Source: an uncultured Ruminococcus sp.
GTDB lineage: Bacteria; Bacillota; Clostridia; Lachnospirales; Lachnospiraceae
DNA: 25,026 nucleotides
Assembly (NCBI GenBank): GCA_900553885.1
Contig: USFD01000047.1
Location: 1 to 25,026, forward strand
Direction of reading: 5' to 3'
The notes beneath the pieces were generated by a model. The model saw nothing but the letters and a program-made list of their open reading frames with translations, had not been told where the DNA came from and did no database searches. A program made the position numbers and the translations under genes. Shown in pieces: positions 8,701 through 17,400 of this stretch. How positions within the stretch are numbered: position 1 is the first letter of the stretch; the number at the start of each line of letters is the position of its first letter.

Positions 8701-9072
8701 TTCAATGTACTGCTGAAGAAGAACGGTTGGCGTAAATCCGTCAAATTCCGTAAGCTCTCCTCTCTTTGCTCCGAATTTTCCGGCTGCTTCTTTCCATGCG
8801 TCATCATTAAAATCCGCTGTCGTCCACGCTGTGAGTGATCCAAGACCTTCCGCCGGATCTGTATTATTATCCAGATACTTCCAGTTTGTATCCAGATTTA
8901 CAACCTGCTGAGACGTTGCCTCCGCCTGATTCCGGGTTGTCTCTCCGGCAGCCTGTACAGTTGCGGCTCCGGGTACATTACAGACGCTGCCTATCACACT
9001 GGTTCCGCAGAGAACGAAAGCCATTGCCGCTACGCCGGCTTTTACCCGGGCATTTCTTTTCATACATGCCAT
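5737..9072 (-). CDS. Cell-wall-anchored tandem-domain metallophosphoesterase (purple acid phosphatase-like)
   Basis: A secreted surface enzyme of 1111 residues. It has a signal peptide (about 1-42, KRNARVK then a hydrophobic core). A jelly-roll-like N-terminal module follows (about 57-243; WKYLDNNTDPAEG, FFFRTSFNL, VYLNGHLIQSQY). Two copies of an Fn3-like purple-acid-phosphatase N-domain plus calcineurin-like phosphoesterase come next (248-633 and 645-1030). A Pro/Asp/Asn-rich linker leads to a sortase-type end with TPKTGD, a hydrophobic helix and KKRK. Both copies keep all metal motifs: GDPQ (357/754), GDQ (393/790), GNHD (423/820), HH (498/895) and GHDH (535/932). Hydrolysis of extracellular phosphate esters is inferred; the substrate is unknown. 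The start is served by AGGAGG eleven bases upstream. YibE/F follows in the same operon. Confidence 0.9.
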   Translation of the reverse strand: MACMKRNARVKAGVAAMAFVLCGTSVIGSVCNVPGAATVQAAGETTRNQAEATSQQVVNLDTNWKYLDNNTDPAEGLGSLTAWTTADFNDDAWKEAAGKFGAKRGELTEFDGFTPTVLLQQYIEGTQSDVPTFFFRTSFNLENVDEITSITGSLYHDDAVAVYLNGHLIQSQYMESEGQENNLYYSGVSQGAPEKLSVSLTKEQVEEYAVEGENILSVELHNDRESSSDIYFEFTDLTVNYNETAAPVEQKSVFLTLGSDESSRGLTWYANTEEDGQVQYAKAADMTDGTFPEEYVSVDAVSTAANDAGFYSNQATMSGLEENTEYVYRVVNGDTVSQTYSFTTGEYDSDFSFAFVGDPQIGAGSTPEDIEGWNETLNTIQNDMDVDFLFSAGDQVNTASNEEQYAGYLNEAFSSLASVTTIGNHDSGSTAYNEHFNLPNESSSLGATTAGTDYWFVYNNTLFMDINSNDLSTAEHKEFMESAIAQNPDVTWKAVIFHHSVYSTASHTDDSDILQRREELPPVFDELDIDVVLMGHDHVYTRTYMMNGTTPDTSNGVQSEVTDPEGVLYLTANSASGSKYYDIKAPEAPFSAVMDQSKRRTVTDVDVTDTSFKMTTYYADTMDVLDTFTINKTPDTDPEPTPEPVEQKSVILTLGSDESSRGLTWYADTEKAGQVQLAKKSDVKDGVFPSSYTVVNAVSTSTNDEGFYSNQATLSGLEENTEYVYRVVNGDTVSQTYSFTTGDYDSDFSFAFVGDPQIGAGSTPEDIEGWDKTLDTIQNEMDVDFLFSAGDQVNTADDEEQYAGYLSDVFSSLASVTTIGNHDSRSTAYNEHFNLPNESTEYGETEAGTDYWFVYNNTLFMDINSNDMDTAEHRAFMEEAIAANPDVTWKTVIFHHSVYSTASHTEDDDILQRREELPPVFDELGIDVVLMGHDHVYTRTYMMNGTTPDTSKGVQSEVTNPEGVLYLTANSASGSKYYDIQAPEAPFSAVMDQSYRRTVTDVEITDTSYTVTTYYADTMDVLDTFTINKTEEAEPENPDDNQNPDDNPDLNGNQNNTADPDNGGNSGAADNSGTASTPKTGDTTTVASTVVMLGAAGAAIAAVLLKKRKNI
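5990..8340 (-). repeat. Tandem intragenic duplication, 1191-bp period
   Basis: The phosphoesterase gene contains two adjacent copies of one module, roughly 5990-7150 and 7181-8340. TTAATTGTAAATGTATCAAG starts at 5990 and at 7181, giving an offset of 1191 bp (397 codons). Long blocks are identical or nearly so at DNA level (for example around 6140-6180 and 7330-7370), while a few segments differ in many third positions. This points to duplication with partial sequence homogenisation. Confidence 0.9.
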
Positions 9073-9251
9073 AGCAATATTAACCTCCTCTGATTTCCTT
9101 TAAAATCTTGTGGTTGTTCTAACCGGGATCATTCTACATTTTTTAAATCAGAGGCACAATATAGTTTACTGTTTTTTAAAATTGTTTAACTTATCTATGT
9201 AAATTAATTTTACAGAATTTACATAGATTTTATCTGGCAATTGCATTTCTG
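9073..9251 (-). promoter_or_regulatory. Upstream region of phosphoesterase gene with 13-bp palindrome
   Basis: This AT-rich 179-bp gap holds a perfect inverted repeat, ATCTATGTAAATT (9193-9205) and AATTTACATAGAT (9216-9228), around a 10-base spacer. Downstream on the minus strand is a possible -10 TATATT (inside AAACTATATTGTG, near 9160) without a convincing -35, which would suit an activator-dependent promoter. The palindrome lacks a T-tail on the minus strand, so I favour an operator over a terminator for the upstream gene. Phosphate control was considered, but the spacing does not match a standard Pho box. Confidence 0.45.
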
Positions 9252-10190
9252 TCATTCTGTATTCCCGTGTTCTATAATCTCTGACGCATACTCCAGGGAA
9301 TCATTTCTCCATATATCCGCATCCGGCCTTCCCTCTTCATCCACATATCCCGCAGCCGCCAGATACTCATTCAGCGAATCATAGCCCAGCACGGACAGCG
9401 CGTCCATGAAATTCTGTTCATCCGCGGCGCAGTAAAACCCGTACAGATAAGTTTCATCCAGACCTTTAATTTTACGGAATTCTTCCATGTCATAATGATA
9501 GAACCGGTTATATCCCTGTCCGGTATAATCCGCAAACCCGTTTTTATCCATCAGATCATAGACCCGAAGATACTGATAGACATCAAGATCTCCCGCTCCG
9601 TAACCGTTATACTCTTTTGTAATATCCTCACTGTCTCCGGTCTTTGACCAGGCCAGCAATTCCGCCATATAAGCCAGGGTCACATCATTCCATACATCTA
9701 TGCTTGGATTACCGTCTCTGTCCACATACTCCTTTGCAAGCAGATACTGATCCAGGGAATCATACCCCATAACAGAAAGCACATCCTGAAAGTTCTGATC
9801 TGATGTGACACAGTAAAATCCATACAGGAAGCTTTCGTCCAGTCCTTTCAGCTGTCTGAAATCCTCCACACCATAATTATACGAACGATCATAACCTCTT
9901 CCTTCATAATCGGTAAGGCCGTTTGCCTCCAGCAGATCATAGACTCTCAGGGCCTGATAGATGCTAAGTTCACCCATATCATATCCATTGATCTCTGTCA
10001 CGTATTCCTCCCTATGGTCTTCCTTTTCATGTGCCGTCTTATGTTCTGATATGGCAGAACTCCAAAATATCCGGACTGCTCCGACGATTATTAAAACCAC
10101 GCACAGTTTCCATCCGGCTGCAAGCACAATGCCCAGCGTCAGAGAAAAATTCTTTTTCCTGTGTTCCTTCTTCATATTCCTTTCCCTCAT
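9252..10190 (-). CDS. Membrane-anchored protein with two internal repeats, unknown function
   Basis: I do not recognise a named family. The protein has 312 residues, or 307 from the internal ATG at 10175. A basic N-terminus and one hydrophobic helix (about 17-43) anchor it, with the rest probably outside. The body is two diverged copies of one unit, about 68-177 and 195-305, offset 127 residues. Each contains YQxLRVYDLxxxNGxxDYxGxGY, ExFRxxKGLDExxLYGFYC, NFxDxLSVxGYDSLxxYL and a short acidic tail. The start at 10190 overlaps the previous stop as ATGA but has poor ribosome-site spacing; the ATG at 10175 has AGGGAAAGGA and may be the true start. It is last in the recQ/UDG-like operon. The tyrosine- and acid-rich repeats might bind a ligand, which is a guess. 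Confidence 0.65.
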   Translation of the reverse strand: MRERNMKKEHRKKNFSLTLGIVLAAGWKLCVVLIIVGAVRIFWSSAISEHKTAHEKEDHREEYVTEINGYDMGELSIYQALRVYDLLEANGLTDYEGRGYDRSYNYGVEDFRQLKGLDESFLYGFYCVTSDQNFQDVLSVMGYDSLDQYLLAKEYVDRDGNPSIDVWNDVTLAYMAELLAWSKTGDSEDITKEYNGYGAGDLDVYQYLRVYDLMDKNGFADYTGQGYNRFYHYDMEEFRKIKGLDETYLYGFYCAADEQNFMDALSVLGYDSLNEYLAAAGYVDEEGRPDADIWRNDSLEYASEIIEHGNTE

Positions 10191-11716
10191 ATCCCCATTT
10201 CTTTTTCCGGGCGTCCGGGTAAGCAGGATGCTTCTCCGGCTCGCTGCTGAAACAAAAGCATATATTTTACCACTGATTTATCCGGCTTCAGACAGTCCCC
10301 GGATATTTCTGCTTCTTTCTGCAAAGAATCCAGTGTCATCTGTACATTCAGTCCCATTTTCTGAAGCTCTTCGCTTTTCAGATACTTCGCCCCGGCGGGA
10401 TGCGTCATCTGGATCACTCTTTTTCCTGAGAGAGCTTCTATCTCAGCTTTGTCAATTTCTGTGGAACAGAAAATAATAATATCAGGATTAATAATCTGGA
10501 TTTCCTTTGCAATAAACTCTTTATACAGAGAAAAATAATTTCGGAATTTTTCAGCATCTGTTCTGGCTCTTCCGCCCCGCTTGTTGAGATTCATAACCGC
10601 GGCATGACTGAGAGCCTCCTGAATCTCTGCTGCCGCCAGGTATTTTCGCTCTGATCTGTCCGGACCGGAGCAGGTCTGCAGCAGAAAAACCATTCTTCCG
10701 ATCAGTTCTTTCTGATGGCTTCTGATATCAGCATTTCTTTTTTCTGAATCCGAAATTATGATACATTTCTTTTTTTTGTCAAACCGTCCTTTTGTAAATT
10801 CCTGATACCACGGCCTGTGATCTCCGTTGGCGTCTTTATCATTTATAATATTGGGTTCTTTCAGTATCACAAGGACTCTGGGACTATATCTGACATATTT
10901 TTCCGGATCTATTATTCCATCTTTGGTAAAACCGCGCTCCAGACCTCTGACTGTCGTTTTCTCCACACTGTACCATGGTTCCGCTGTATGGGCTTTCTGC
11001 CACAGTTCATATAGTTTCTCTGTGTTTTTCACAGAACTAATCCGCTGTTTACATTCTTCCATTGTAAGATCTGCTTTCCGGATAAACATCTCACGCATTA
11101 CAGATAAATGCCCGAGCATTTCTGCTGCATGCAACTTTATGTTTTCGCCCTCCGCCTGTTCATACTGGCAGGCATAATATTCGATTTTATCCTGGACAGA
11201 TGAAAGCCCATCTTTCCTGATGCAGGCAGCCTCACTGTATTCCTCAAACCAGCACTTTTCATATGCTCTGTAGAAAATGCAGGGGGCATATACCTTGAAA
11301 CACATCATTTTATAAGCTTTCCACGCAATTTCTATATATTTGTTCCTCTCTTTGTCTCCTTTCGCGTCCAGCTGATTCTTCCATTTGTCCCGGTGATTCA
11401 GGACAAATTCTTTTTCCGTGCGCTGCATTTTTCCATTTTCTTCCGCAATACGGATCACTTCCGCCAGCTCGTTTACCGTTTCAGGTCTGATGCAGTCGGC
11501 CAGACCGGGGAACCGAGCTGTATCACAAAATGGGATCCCAAGGGTACCGGCTCTGTATCCCCCGATGAGAAGATGACTTATACCGAATACTTCAGCATCA
11601 TAAAATGCCTGAAACACTTTCCTGTCATCCGGGTTCTCCGGAATAGCAGAAACAGGGCCGTTGTCGGATTCAAGGAGCATATTATAAAATAATTCCTGTT
11701 TATGTAATTTCTTCAT
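10187..11716 (-). CDS. Hypothetical protein with UDG-superfamily-like C-terminal region
   Basis: This 509-residue protein belongs to no family I can name with confidence. The first 260 residues are helical and rich in Lys, Glu, Cys and aromatics, with no recognised motif. Residues about 277-440 show an ordered set of elements reminiscent of uracil-DNA glycosylase folds: RVLVILKEPN (280-289), NLNKRGGRARTD (376-387), INPDIIIFCS (409-418) and VIQMTHPAGAKY (434-445). In UDG-like enzymes the first element and the final H-P segment line the base pocket; whether this protein is catalytic is unknown. Its ATG overlaps the recQ stop as ATGA (11716-11713), with AAAGGAAATGAAATT before it, so it was co-translated with recQ. 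A DNA-repair role is suggested by motif and neighbour only. Confidence 0.6.
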   Translation of the reverse strand: MKKLHKQELFYNMLLESDNGPVSAIPENPDDRKVFQAFYDAEVFGISHLLIGGYRAGTLGIPFCDTARFPGLADCIRPETVNELAEVIRIAEENGKMQRTEKEFVLNHRDKWKNQLDAKGDKERNKYIEIAWKAYKMMCFKVYAPCIFYRAYEKCWFEEYSEAACIRKDGLSSVQDKIEYYACQYEQAEGENIKLHAAEMLGHLSVMREMFIRKADLTMEECKQRISSVKNTEKLYELWQKAHTAEPWYSVEKTTVRGLERGFTKDGIIDPEKYVRYSPRVLVILKEPNIINDKDANGDHRPWYQEFTKGRFDKKKKCIIISDSEKRNADIRSHQKELIGRMVFLLQTCSGPDRSERKYLAAAEIQEALSHAAVMNLNKRGGRARTDAEKFRNYFSLYKEFIAKEIQIINPDIIIFCSTEIDKAEIEALSGKRVIQMTHPAGAKYLKSEELQKMGLNVQMTLDSLQKEAEISGDCLKPDKSVVKYMLLFQQRAGEASCLPGRPEKEMGI

Positions 11717-13629
11717 AATTTCATTTCCTTTATCAGGTCCACCAGAAAATGCTGGGCTCTTTCTGTATAGAGAAAGATTTCATAGGTATTTCCTTTTGAA
11801 CTGAGCTGTTCTTCCGCCCGGATTCCCGCTTCCCGGCCTTTCTTTGTAAGAATTTTTCGCGTATACCCGTTCTGATACTTCTTCTCCAGACATCCTCTTT
11901 CAAGAAGCATTTCTGTAAGGCTTTTTATTGTCAGCCGTTTCATCACTTTTTCGTCCCGAAGGTCATTAATCCGGGACACAAAATCACTGAGCGTTGTCTC
12001 CGGTACATATTCAATCCGCTCCTGCATTTCTTCCGTAAGATGAAACGCTGTCTTTTTCCCTTTCCCTTTTTTATCAGTCAAAGGCATCTCTTCTGTCTGT
12101 TCAAGAAAGGATGCCAAAGCAGAAGGGTTATCCTCTCCCATGGAAAAAGGTCCCTCCGGCTGTCTGTTTCCGTTATCTGCTCCCCAGGCTTCTCTGTCCC
12201 CCTGGGTAACAGAACGGATTTTTTTAAGAAATTGTCCACCGTACTGTTCCAGTTTCTTTGCGCCCATTCCGTGTACATCCAGCATTTCATTTTCCGTAAG
12301 AGGAATCCTGAGGCACATATCCCGCAGAGTTTTATCCGACGCGACCACATAAGGCGGCACAGACCGGGCCCGGGCAAGTTCTGTCCGGAGCTTCCGGAGT
12401 TCTTCAAACAATTCCGCGCCTTTTTCCGTCAGCTCTGCTGTCTGAGCCGGCTTCTTCCTGGCCTGCTTCTGCTTTTCCTCCGTCTTTTTATATGTAATGT
12501 AAAACGGTTTCATCTGTTCAGTAAGTTTCTCTGATTTTTCAGTCAGCTTCAGCAGTCCGTACCTGTCCTCTGTCTGCCGGAGATATCCCAGCTCCAGCAT
12601 GCCGCGGATCACTTCTTTCATCAGAGTCTGGCCCAGTCTGCTCTGGGATCCGTAAGCCGGATTCCGGTCCATCCGGTAATTGCGTATCTTTGCCGTATTT
12701 TCACCAAGCAGAGTACCTGCAATCATATTAATGCCGAAGCGCTGCCCGGAAGTCCGTATACAGCGGATCACATCTGCGGCTGCCTGGGAGGCGTCCAGCT
12801 CTTCAAATTCTTCCAGACAGTTGGAACAGTTTCCGCACCTTTCATCCGCTGCTTCTCCGAAATAGCTCAGAATACAGTGACGAAGACATCTGGTCGTTGT
12901 ACAGTAAGCTTCCATTTTGCGCAGCCGCTCCATATCCTGTGTCTGAATCATCCGCAGTTCTTCATCCGTATATTCCCGGTAATTTTCCTTGCTTTCGAGA
13001 AGGAACCGGTTAATCATTGTGTCCTGTGGAGAATAAAAGAGAATGCACTCCGCCGGTGCCCCGTCTCTTCCTGCCCTTCCTGCTTCCTGATAGTAATTTT
13101 CCATGCTCTGAGGCATATTATAGTGCAGCACATAACGGACATTGGACTTGTCGATTCCCATACCGAATGCATTGGTGGCAATCATCACTTTTATCCGGTC
13201 ATAGATAAAATCTTCCTGGCTTGTCCGCCGTGCCTCCGCACTCATGCCTGCATGGTATCTTCCCACCTGAAATCCCGCGTTCTCCAGATACAGATACAGT
13301 TCATCCACGCCTTTCCGTGTGGCACAGTAAATAATCCCGCTGTCTTCCCGATGCACTTCCATATATCTGCGGATGTGTTCTTTTTTATTCTTTGTATTCT
13401 GCACTTCAAAGTAAAGATTTTCCCGGTCAAATCCGGTTACTGTCTCGAAGGGATTCTCCATCTGCAGAGACATCAGAATATCCTCCCTTACCCGTTCCGT
13501 AGCCGTAGCGGTAAATGCGGAAAGAACCGGGCGCACCGGAAGCTGTCTGATAAAGTCAAGGATCCGTACATAGCCTGGCCGGAAGTCCTGCCCCCACTGC
13601 GAGATACAGTGGGCCTCGTCAGCGTATTG
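11713..13629 (-). pseudogene. recQ: recQ helicase, 5'-truncated by the inserted element
   Basis: This is the C-terminal two-thirds of an ATP-dependent RecQ DNA helicase. In frame, the remnant begins ADEAHCISQWGQDFRPGYVRI (motif II) at about 13623, with TGA at 13632-13630 just upstream. The roughly 145 N-terminal residues with Walker A are absent. Present are SAFTATAT (motif III), the second RecA domain with GIIYCATRKG and NYYQEAGRAGRDG (motif VI), the RQC zinc cluster CLRHC...CGNCSNC with winged helix, an HRDC domain (LRTELARARSVPPYVVASDK) and a winged-helix-like C-terminus. The first ATG in frame is 13536, after DEAH, so translation from it cannot give a helicase. The missing 5' part should lie beyond the far end of the mobile element. 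The downstream genes are coupled to this one and may have lost their native promoter. Confidence 0.88.
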
Positions 13630-13646
13630 TCAATAAGGACAATAAA
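13616..13646. other. Element-chromosome junction (candidate att site)
   Basis: recQ codons are intact through GAC of DEAH (13618-13620). The next codons, GCT and TAC, do not fit the hydrophobic residue expected before DEAH, and a stop follows. The junction is therefore at about 13620-13622. Immediately inside is a perfect inverted repeat, TATTGTC (13625-13631) and GACAATA (13638-13644), with a 6-base spacer, a possible recombinase-binding motif. The exact crossover dinucleotide cannot be fixed without the other end. Confidence 0.6.
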
Positions 13647-13813
13647 TTTTAATCAATCATTTCTCAGCTAACATATTCTTTACACAAAAGTGAATCGACT
13701 ACTATTCCTGTCCCGCATAATTATTTTTATATTATGACTTACAAAACCCCAAATTAAATTTTTATTGATTTGAAATCGACTAATAATTGTCCGCAACATT
13801 CACATACCATCTT
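13647..13813. repeat. Imperfect direct repeats near the element end
   Basis: No gene is visible in this AT-rich stretch. AATCGACTA followed by an ATT...TGTCC(C)GCA pattern occurs twice in the same orientation, at 13693-13717 and 13774-13795. ATTGTCC at 13786-13792 is also the inverse of GGACAAT at 13637-13643. Such repeats near an element end could bind recombinase or a directionality factor; this is inference. Confidence 0.4.
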
Positions 13814-14425
13814 CTAAGGCTCTACAGTATAATATTCTCCCTGTGCAGTATCTCCAGTATATTCCAATAACCCTGACCAATCTTTATATTTAGTAATCAT
13901 AAGAATTTTGTCATGAATCTCTTTAGATGCATTTACAAACCATACTAAATGAAACTGCTTAATATTTAGGAATTTATCCAAGGCATCTTTCCTGATAATT
14001 AATCCCGCTTTTTGCTCAGTCAAATCAGTATCAAAAGCTATTAATTCACCTTTATTATCACAATAATATCCATCATACTTCTTTTGACTTAGTTTGAGAG
14101 TTTTAATAATTTCTGCACATGGATGAGAATATGAAACAGCATCTTCCTTAGATGCATCATATTCTTCCTCCCATAGCAAATCTTGCGTAGTATTCAAAAT
14201 CCTACCCAAATCTATTGTCACCGGTTCTTTTCTAGTGTACGTTTTAATAGCTGTCGGGATTTCAAAATCCGCATCAAAATTCATTTCCGGTTCAGGCTCT
14301 ATCTTCTCTAAATCAGTTTCACCTGAGTATTTCTTCAACAATGCATCCAACCAAGAAAACTGTGGTTCCTCAACTGTATTAGTAACCCATTTAGTTTCAC
14401 CAGTTTTTATTTCTACATTTTTCCA
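13814..14425 (-). CDS. C-terminal domain of the Avs-like protein, in frame after a TAA (probable split gene)
   Basis: These 203 codons follow the TAA of the 1229-residue STAND protein in the same reading frame. The frame has no ATG and no ribosome site near any alternative start; the TTG at 14350 is the first near-start, with nothing convincing before it. The tail reads KYDGYYCDNKGELIAFDTD, then GLIIRKDALDKFL and FHLVWFVNASKEI. From memory, this resembles the extreme C-terminal beta-rich block of Avs-family sensors, where an IRKD...FL...W pattern recurs. I therefore read it as the severed end of the neighbouring protein, giving about 1433 residues if joined. Alternatives are a small independent gene with an unusual start, stop readthrough, or a sequencing error. 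Confidence 0.6.
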   Translation of the reverse strand, partial: WKNVEIKTGETKWVTNTVEEPQFSWLDALLKKYSGETDLEKIEPEPEMNFDADFEIPTAIKTYTRKEPVTIDLGRILNTTQDLLWEEEYDASKEDAVSYSHPCAEIIKTLKLSQKKYDGYYCDNKGELIAFDTDLTEQKAGLIIRKDALDKFLNIKQFHLVWFVNASKEIHDKILMITKYKDWSGLLEYTGDTAQGEYYTVEP

Positions 14426-17400
14426 TTACCAATCTAACAGAGATTTACTGCCGCTTGACCATGGATACTCCCTGTTATACAGAGTATATGTTTCTGGAAT
14501 TCCTGTAATATCACTATTAAGTAGATTCACTTTTTTCTCCGCATATTCTTTTAATATAGCCAATTGTTCATCCGTAACAAAATACCCATATAGCCAGTTC
14601 CACACCATTAGTTTGTCATATGCTAAATCATCTCTGCCGGTATCAGCATATTTAGATAGAACAACCCACTGCTTACCCTCATCGTCAGTTAGTAATAAAT
14701 CCTCCTTCTGATATCTAAAGAAAATCGAACTAGAATTTATCCATTCATCCTCATCAAATGAAGGATCATTTTTTACGCAATTATTTTCCTGAACTGCCTC
14801 TCTTATATGGTCATTGACTTGCGCAAAAAATGGGGCATCATCCCATAATAAATTATGTATATTCAAGGTCGGATCAAAATCTTTTACATAAGGCTCCCAT
14901 GGACCATCATATGATTTAACCTCTTCTTCCATTGAAAATTGGTTTTTCATAGGATAATAGTCTGATATACGAGCCAAGATATTGTACATAGCAATCCATT
15001 GATATTTCTTTCCAATACGTTCTATCTTTGACACATAATGCCTATTATATGCAAAACGCCCCACACTTCTATCATAATCATCAAACAGTTCTCCTTGATA
15101 ACCTAATTCATTGATAATATAATACATGGCGTAATTGAATATTTTATAATCATCTACATCAAAATATCGTAATGCGCGTTGAAAAACATATCTACCAAAA
15201 TCTCCATACATGCCAATCCCTTCAAACCGCATGGAATGCTGTATATAGAATAATCCATTTGAATAATCTTTGTCTGAATATTTCTGGTCATCAATTTCTG
15301 GAATAGGTGTTGATTTATACTTCGGTTTTATTTTTTCAAAATCATAATTTTGAAGTTCGTCCGGATACTCTATCATATATTGCTCAATAATAAGTCTTGC
15401 ATAATCCCTCAATAAAATATCTGGATATATATTATCCTTATTAAAAATTTCTTCAAACACGAAACGAACCAATGCCTTAAATATTTCTTTATTTTCACAA
15501 TTACGTTTTACACAAGCGCCAAAAGCAACCCCGTAAAGCCTTTGGATTACATATGGATCATTTACATCAGAAAAATTTTTTAAAAGATATTCTGTGTATG
15601 CAAAATGAGTTTTTAAAATTTCAATCATCGCCTTCGATGTTGTATCACGAAGCCAACGATTTGAAGATGTAAGTATCCAAGAAAACAGCGTCAACAATAA
15701 TCTGATTTGCTGATGATCTGAAATCTTTAGCTCTTCCCCTTTGCTATAGAGTTCGATTAATTGAACAATACGATCATCCTTTAAATATCTTTCATTAATA
15801 AAGGTTGTCCAAAGATAATCTCTTTTGGGAAGTGAATATTGCTTCAATACGTTGTGCAACACATCTGCATTTAAAAGATGATCTTTTTTTACCGAATTGC
15901 TTATAAAAGCATTCCACAAAGTAGACGCTTCTACAGAATACTCATTACAAAGATTCAATAATTCTGAAATAGATAAATATATTTTATTTCTCCATTCAAA
16001 GGACTCAATATAAATTGTAAACAAATCCCTTCTAGCCGATTCGTCATTGATAGTTTGTATAATATCAATGCATTCTTCCCCAAATTTTTTAGCATATAAT
16101 GCACAAATATGTGCAAACAAGTCTTCACTTCCCCAATTTTCAAATTTTCCGTCTATAATCTTCAATACGTTTTCACTGATATATCTTCTAATTTCCTCTT
16201 TTCTTTGAAACATTGAAATAATTGTCTTTGCCGAGAAATAGTCGTTCATCTGATCAAAAGAAAAATATACATAGTTTTTTCCATTCAATTCATAATCGTG
16301 AAGAATATTTTCCCGTATGAGTTGTGTAATAAAAGGTCTGGCTGCCAATCCTAAGGTACTCCAAATTGGCATCGCTTCTATCTCATCTTTTTCAAATTGG
16401 CGCTTTCCCGTAAGTAAAGTCTGTTTAGATAATGCTTCCACTATAGGCAGAACTATATTATCTGATTGATCATATCCTGCTGTTTCAATAGGTCTTACCA
16501 GTTTAATATGAAGCTTATCATTTGCATTTTCCAGAAGTCTGTCATATAATACCGGCAACTCCGCTTCATCACCGCGATAAGTTTTACAATACAGCGTCAA
16601 GAATAAAGGATTTTCAATATTGCTAATAAACATATGCAATGGAGTAAACTGTATTCCATAATAACCAAGAAATTTTCTTGCAGCATCAAATGGATTGCTT
16701 CTGAACCCCATATGTTCTATTTTTACAACATTATCCCATTCAAGAAATCGCTCTGGCAGGATAGATTTCTGATATTCGCTTCTGAACGAAACTGCCAAAC
16801 GAACGTACTTCTTATCACTTATTTTTTTATATAATATTGGTAATACAGATTTCCATAATTGCGGTTTCCAACTTTCATTTAACGCATCAATAAGAATTGG
16901 AACTATTTTTCCACTTGTTTCACCAATCACTTCCAAAATATCAATAACATCCTCAAATTCAAAATCCAATCTCAAATTATTTTTTAACTGTTCAAATATA
17001 TTGATATCCGAAAGGCATTCACTTCCAATAATCAACAAAGCATTCTCATTTGCGTTAAGTAACGAAATTGATTCATTCGCAAAAAGTTGTGTTTTACCAA
17101 TACCAGCTTTCCCCACAACTATTAAAATCTTGTTATTAAGCAGTTCCTTGTCGTAATCCGATAATTCCAGTCTATAAAACAGTTCTTTAAGTTTATTTAA
17201 TTTTTCAAGATATCTTTTCAGTTCTGCCGACTTGTTTTTACTGCTTTCTTTTATTTTTTCATACTTAATTTGTACATCCGCAATTTCGGATTCAATTTCA
17301 AATATCTCAGATTCAAATTCTTCTAAAATCAGTCCTTGCCAATTTTCAACTTCATGAATCGTATTAAATTTCACATCCGGTATTGTAGCAATAAATTTTG

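Noticed and set aside
9193..9228. Pho-box reading of the palindrome (TTTACA-like hexamers)
   Set aside because: The hexamers are not spaced at the 11-bp period expected for PhoP-type direct repeats, so I kept only the palindrome itself.
11713..13536. A complete helicase-like gene starting at the ATG at 13536
   Set aside because: The RecQ reading frame continues upstream through DEAH to a TGA at 13632-13630, so the ATG is internal. Walker A is missing.
13814..14350. Independent 178-residue gene starting with TTG at 14350
   Set aside because: There is no ribosome site before the TTG. The frame continues upstream without interruption to the TAA of the Avs-like gene, so it is better read as the C-terminal part of that gene.
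14426..14428. Programmed readthrough at the TAA of the Avs-like gene as the preferred explanation
   Set aside because: The TAA-TGG context is not a known readthrough signal and no downstream RNA structure is evident, so mutation or sequence error is preferred.
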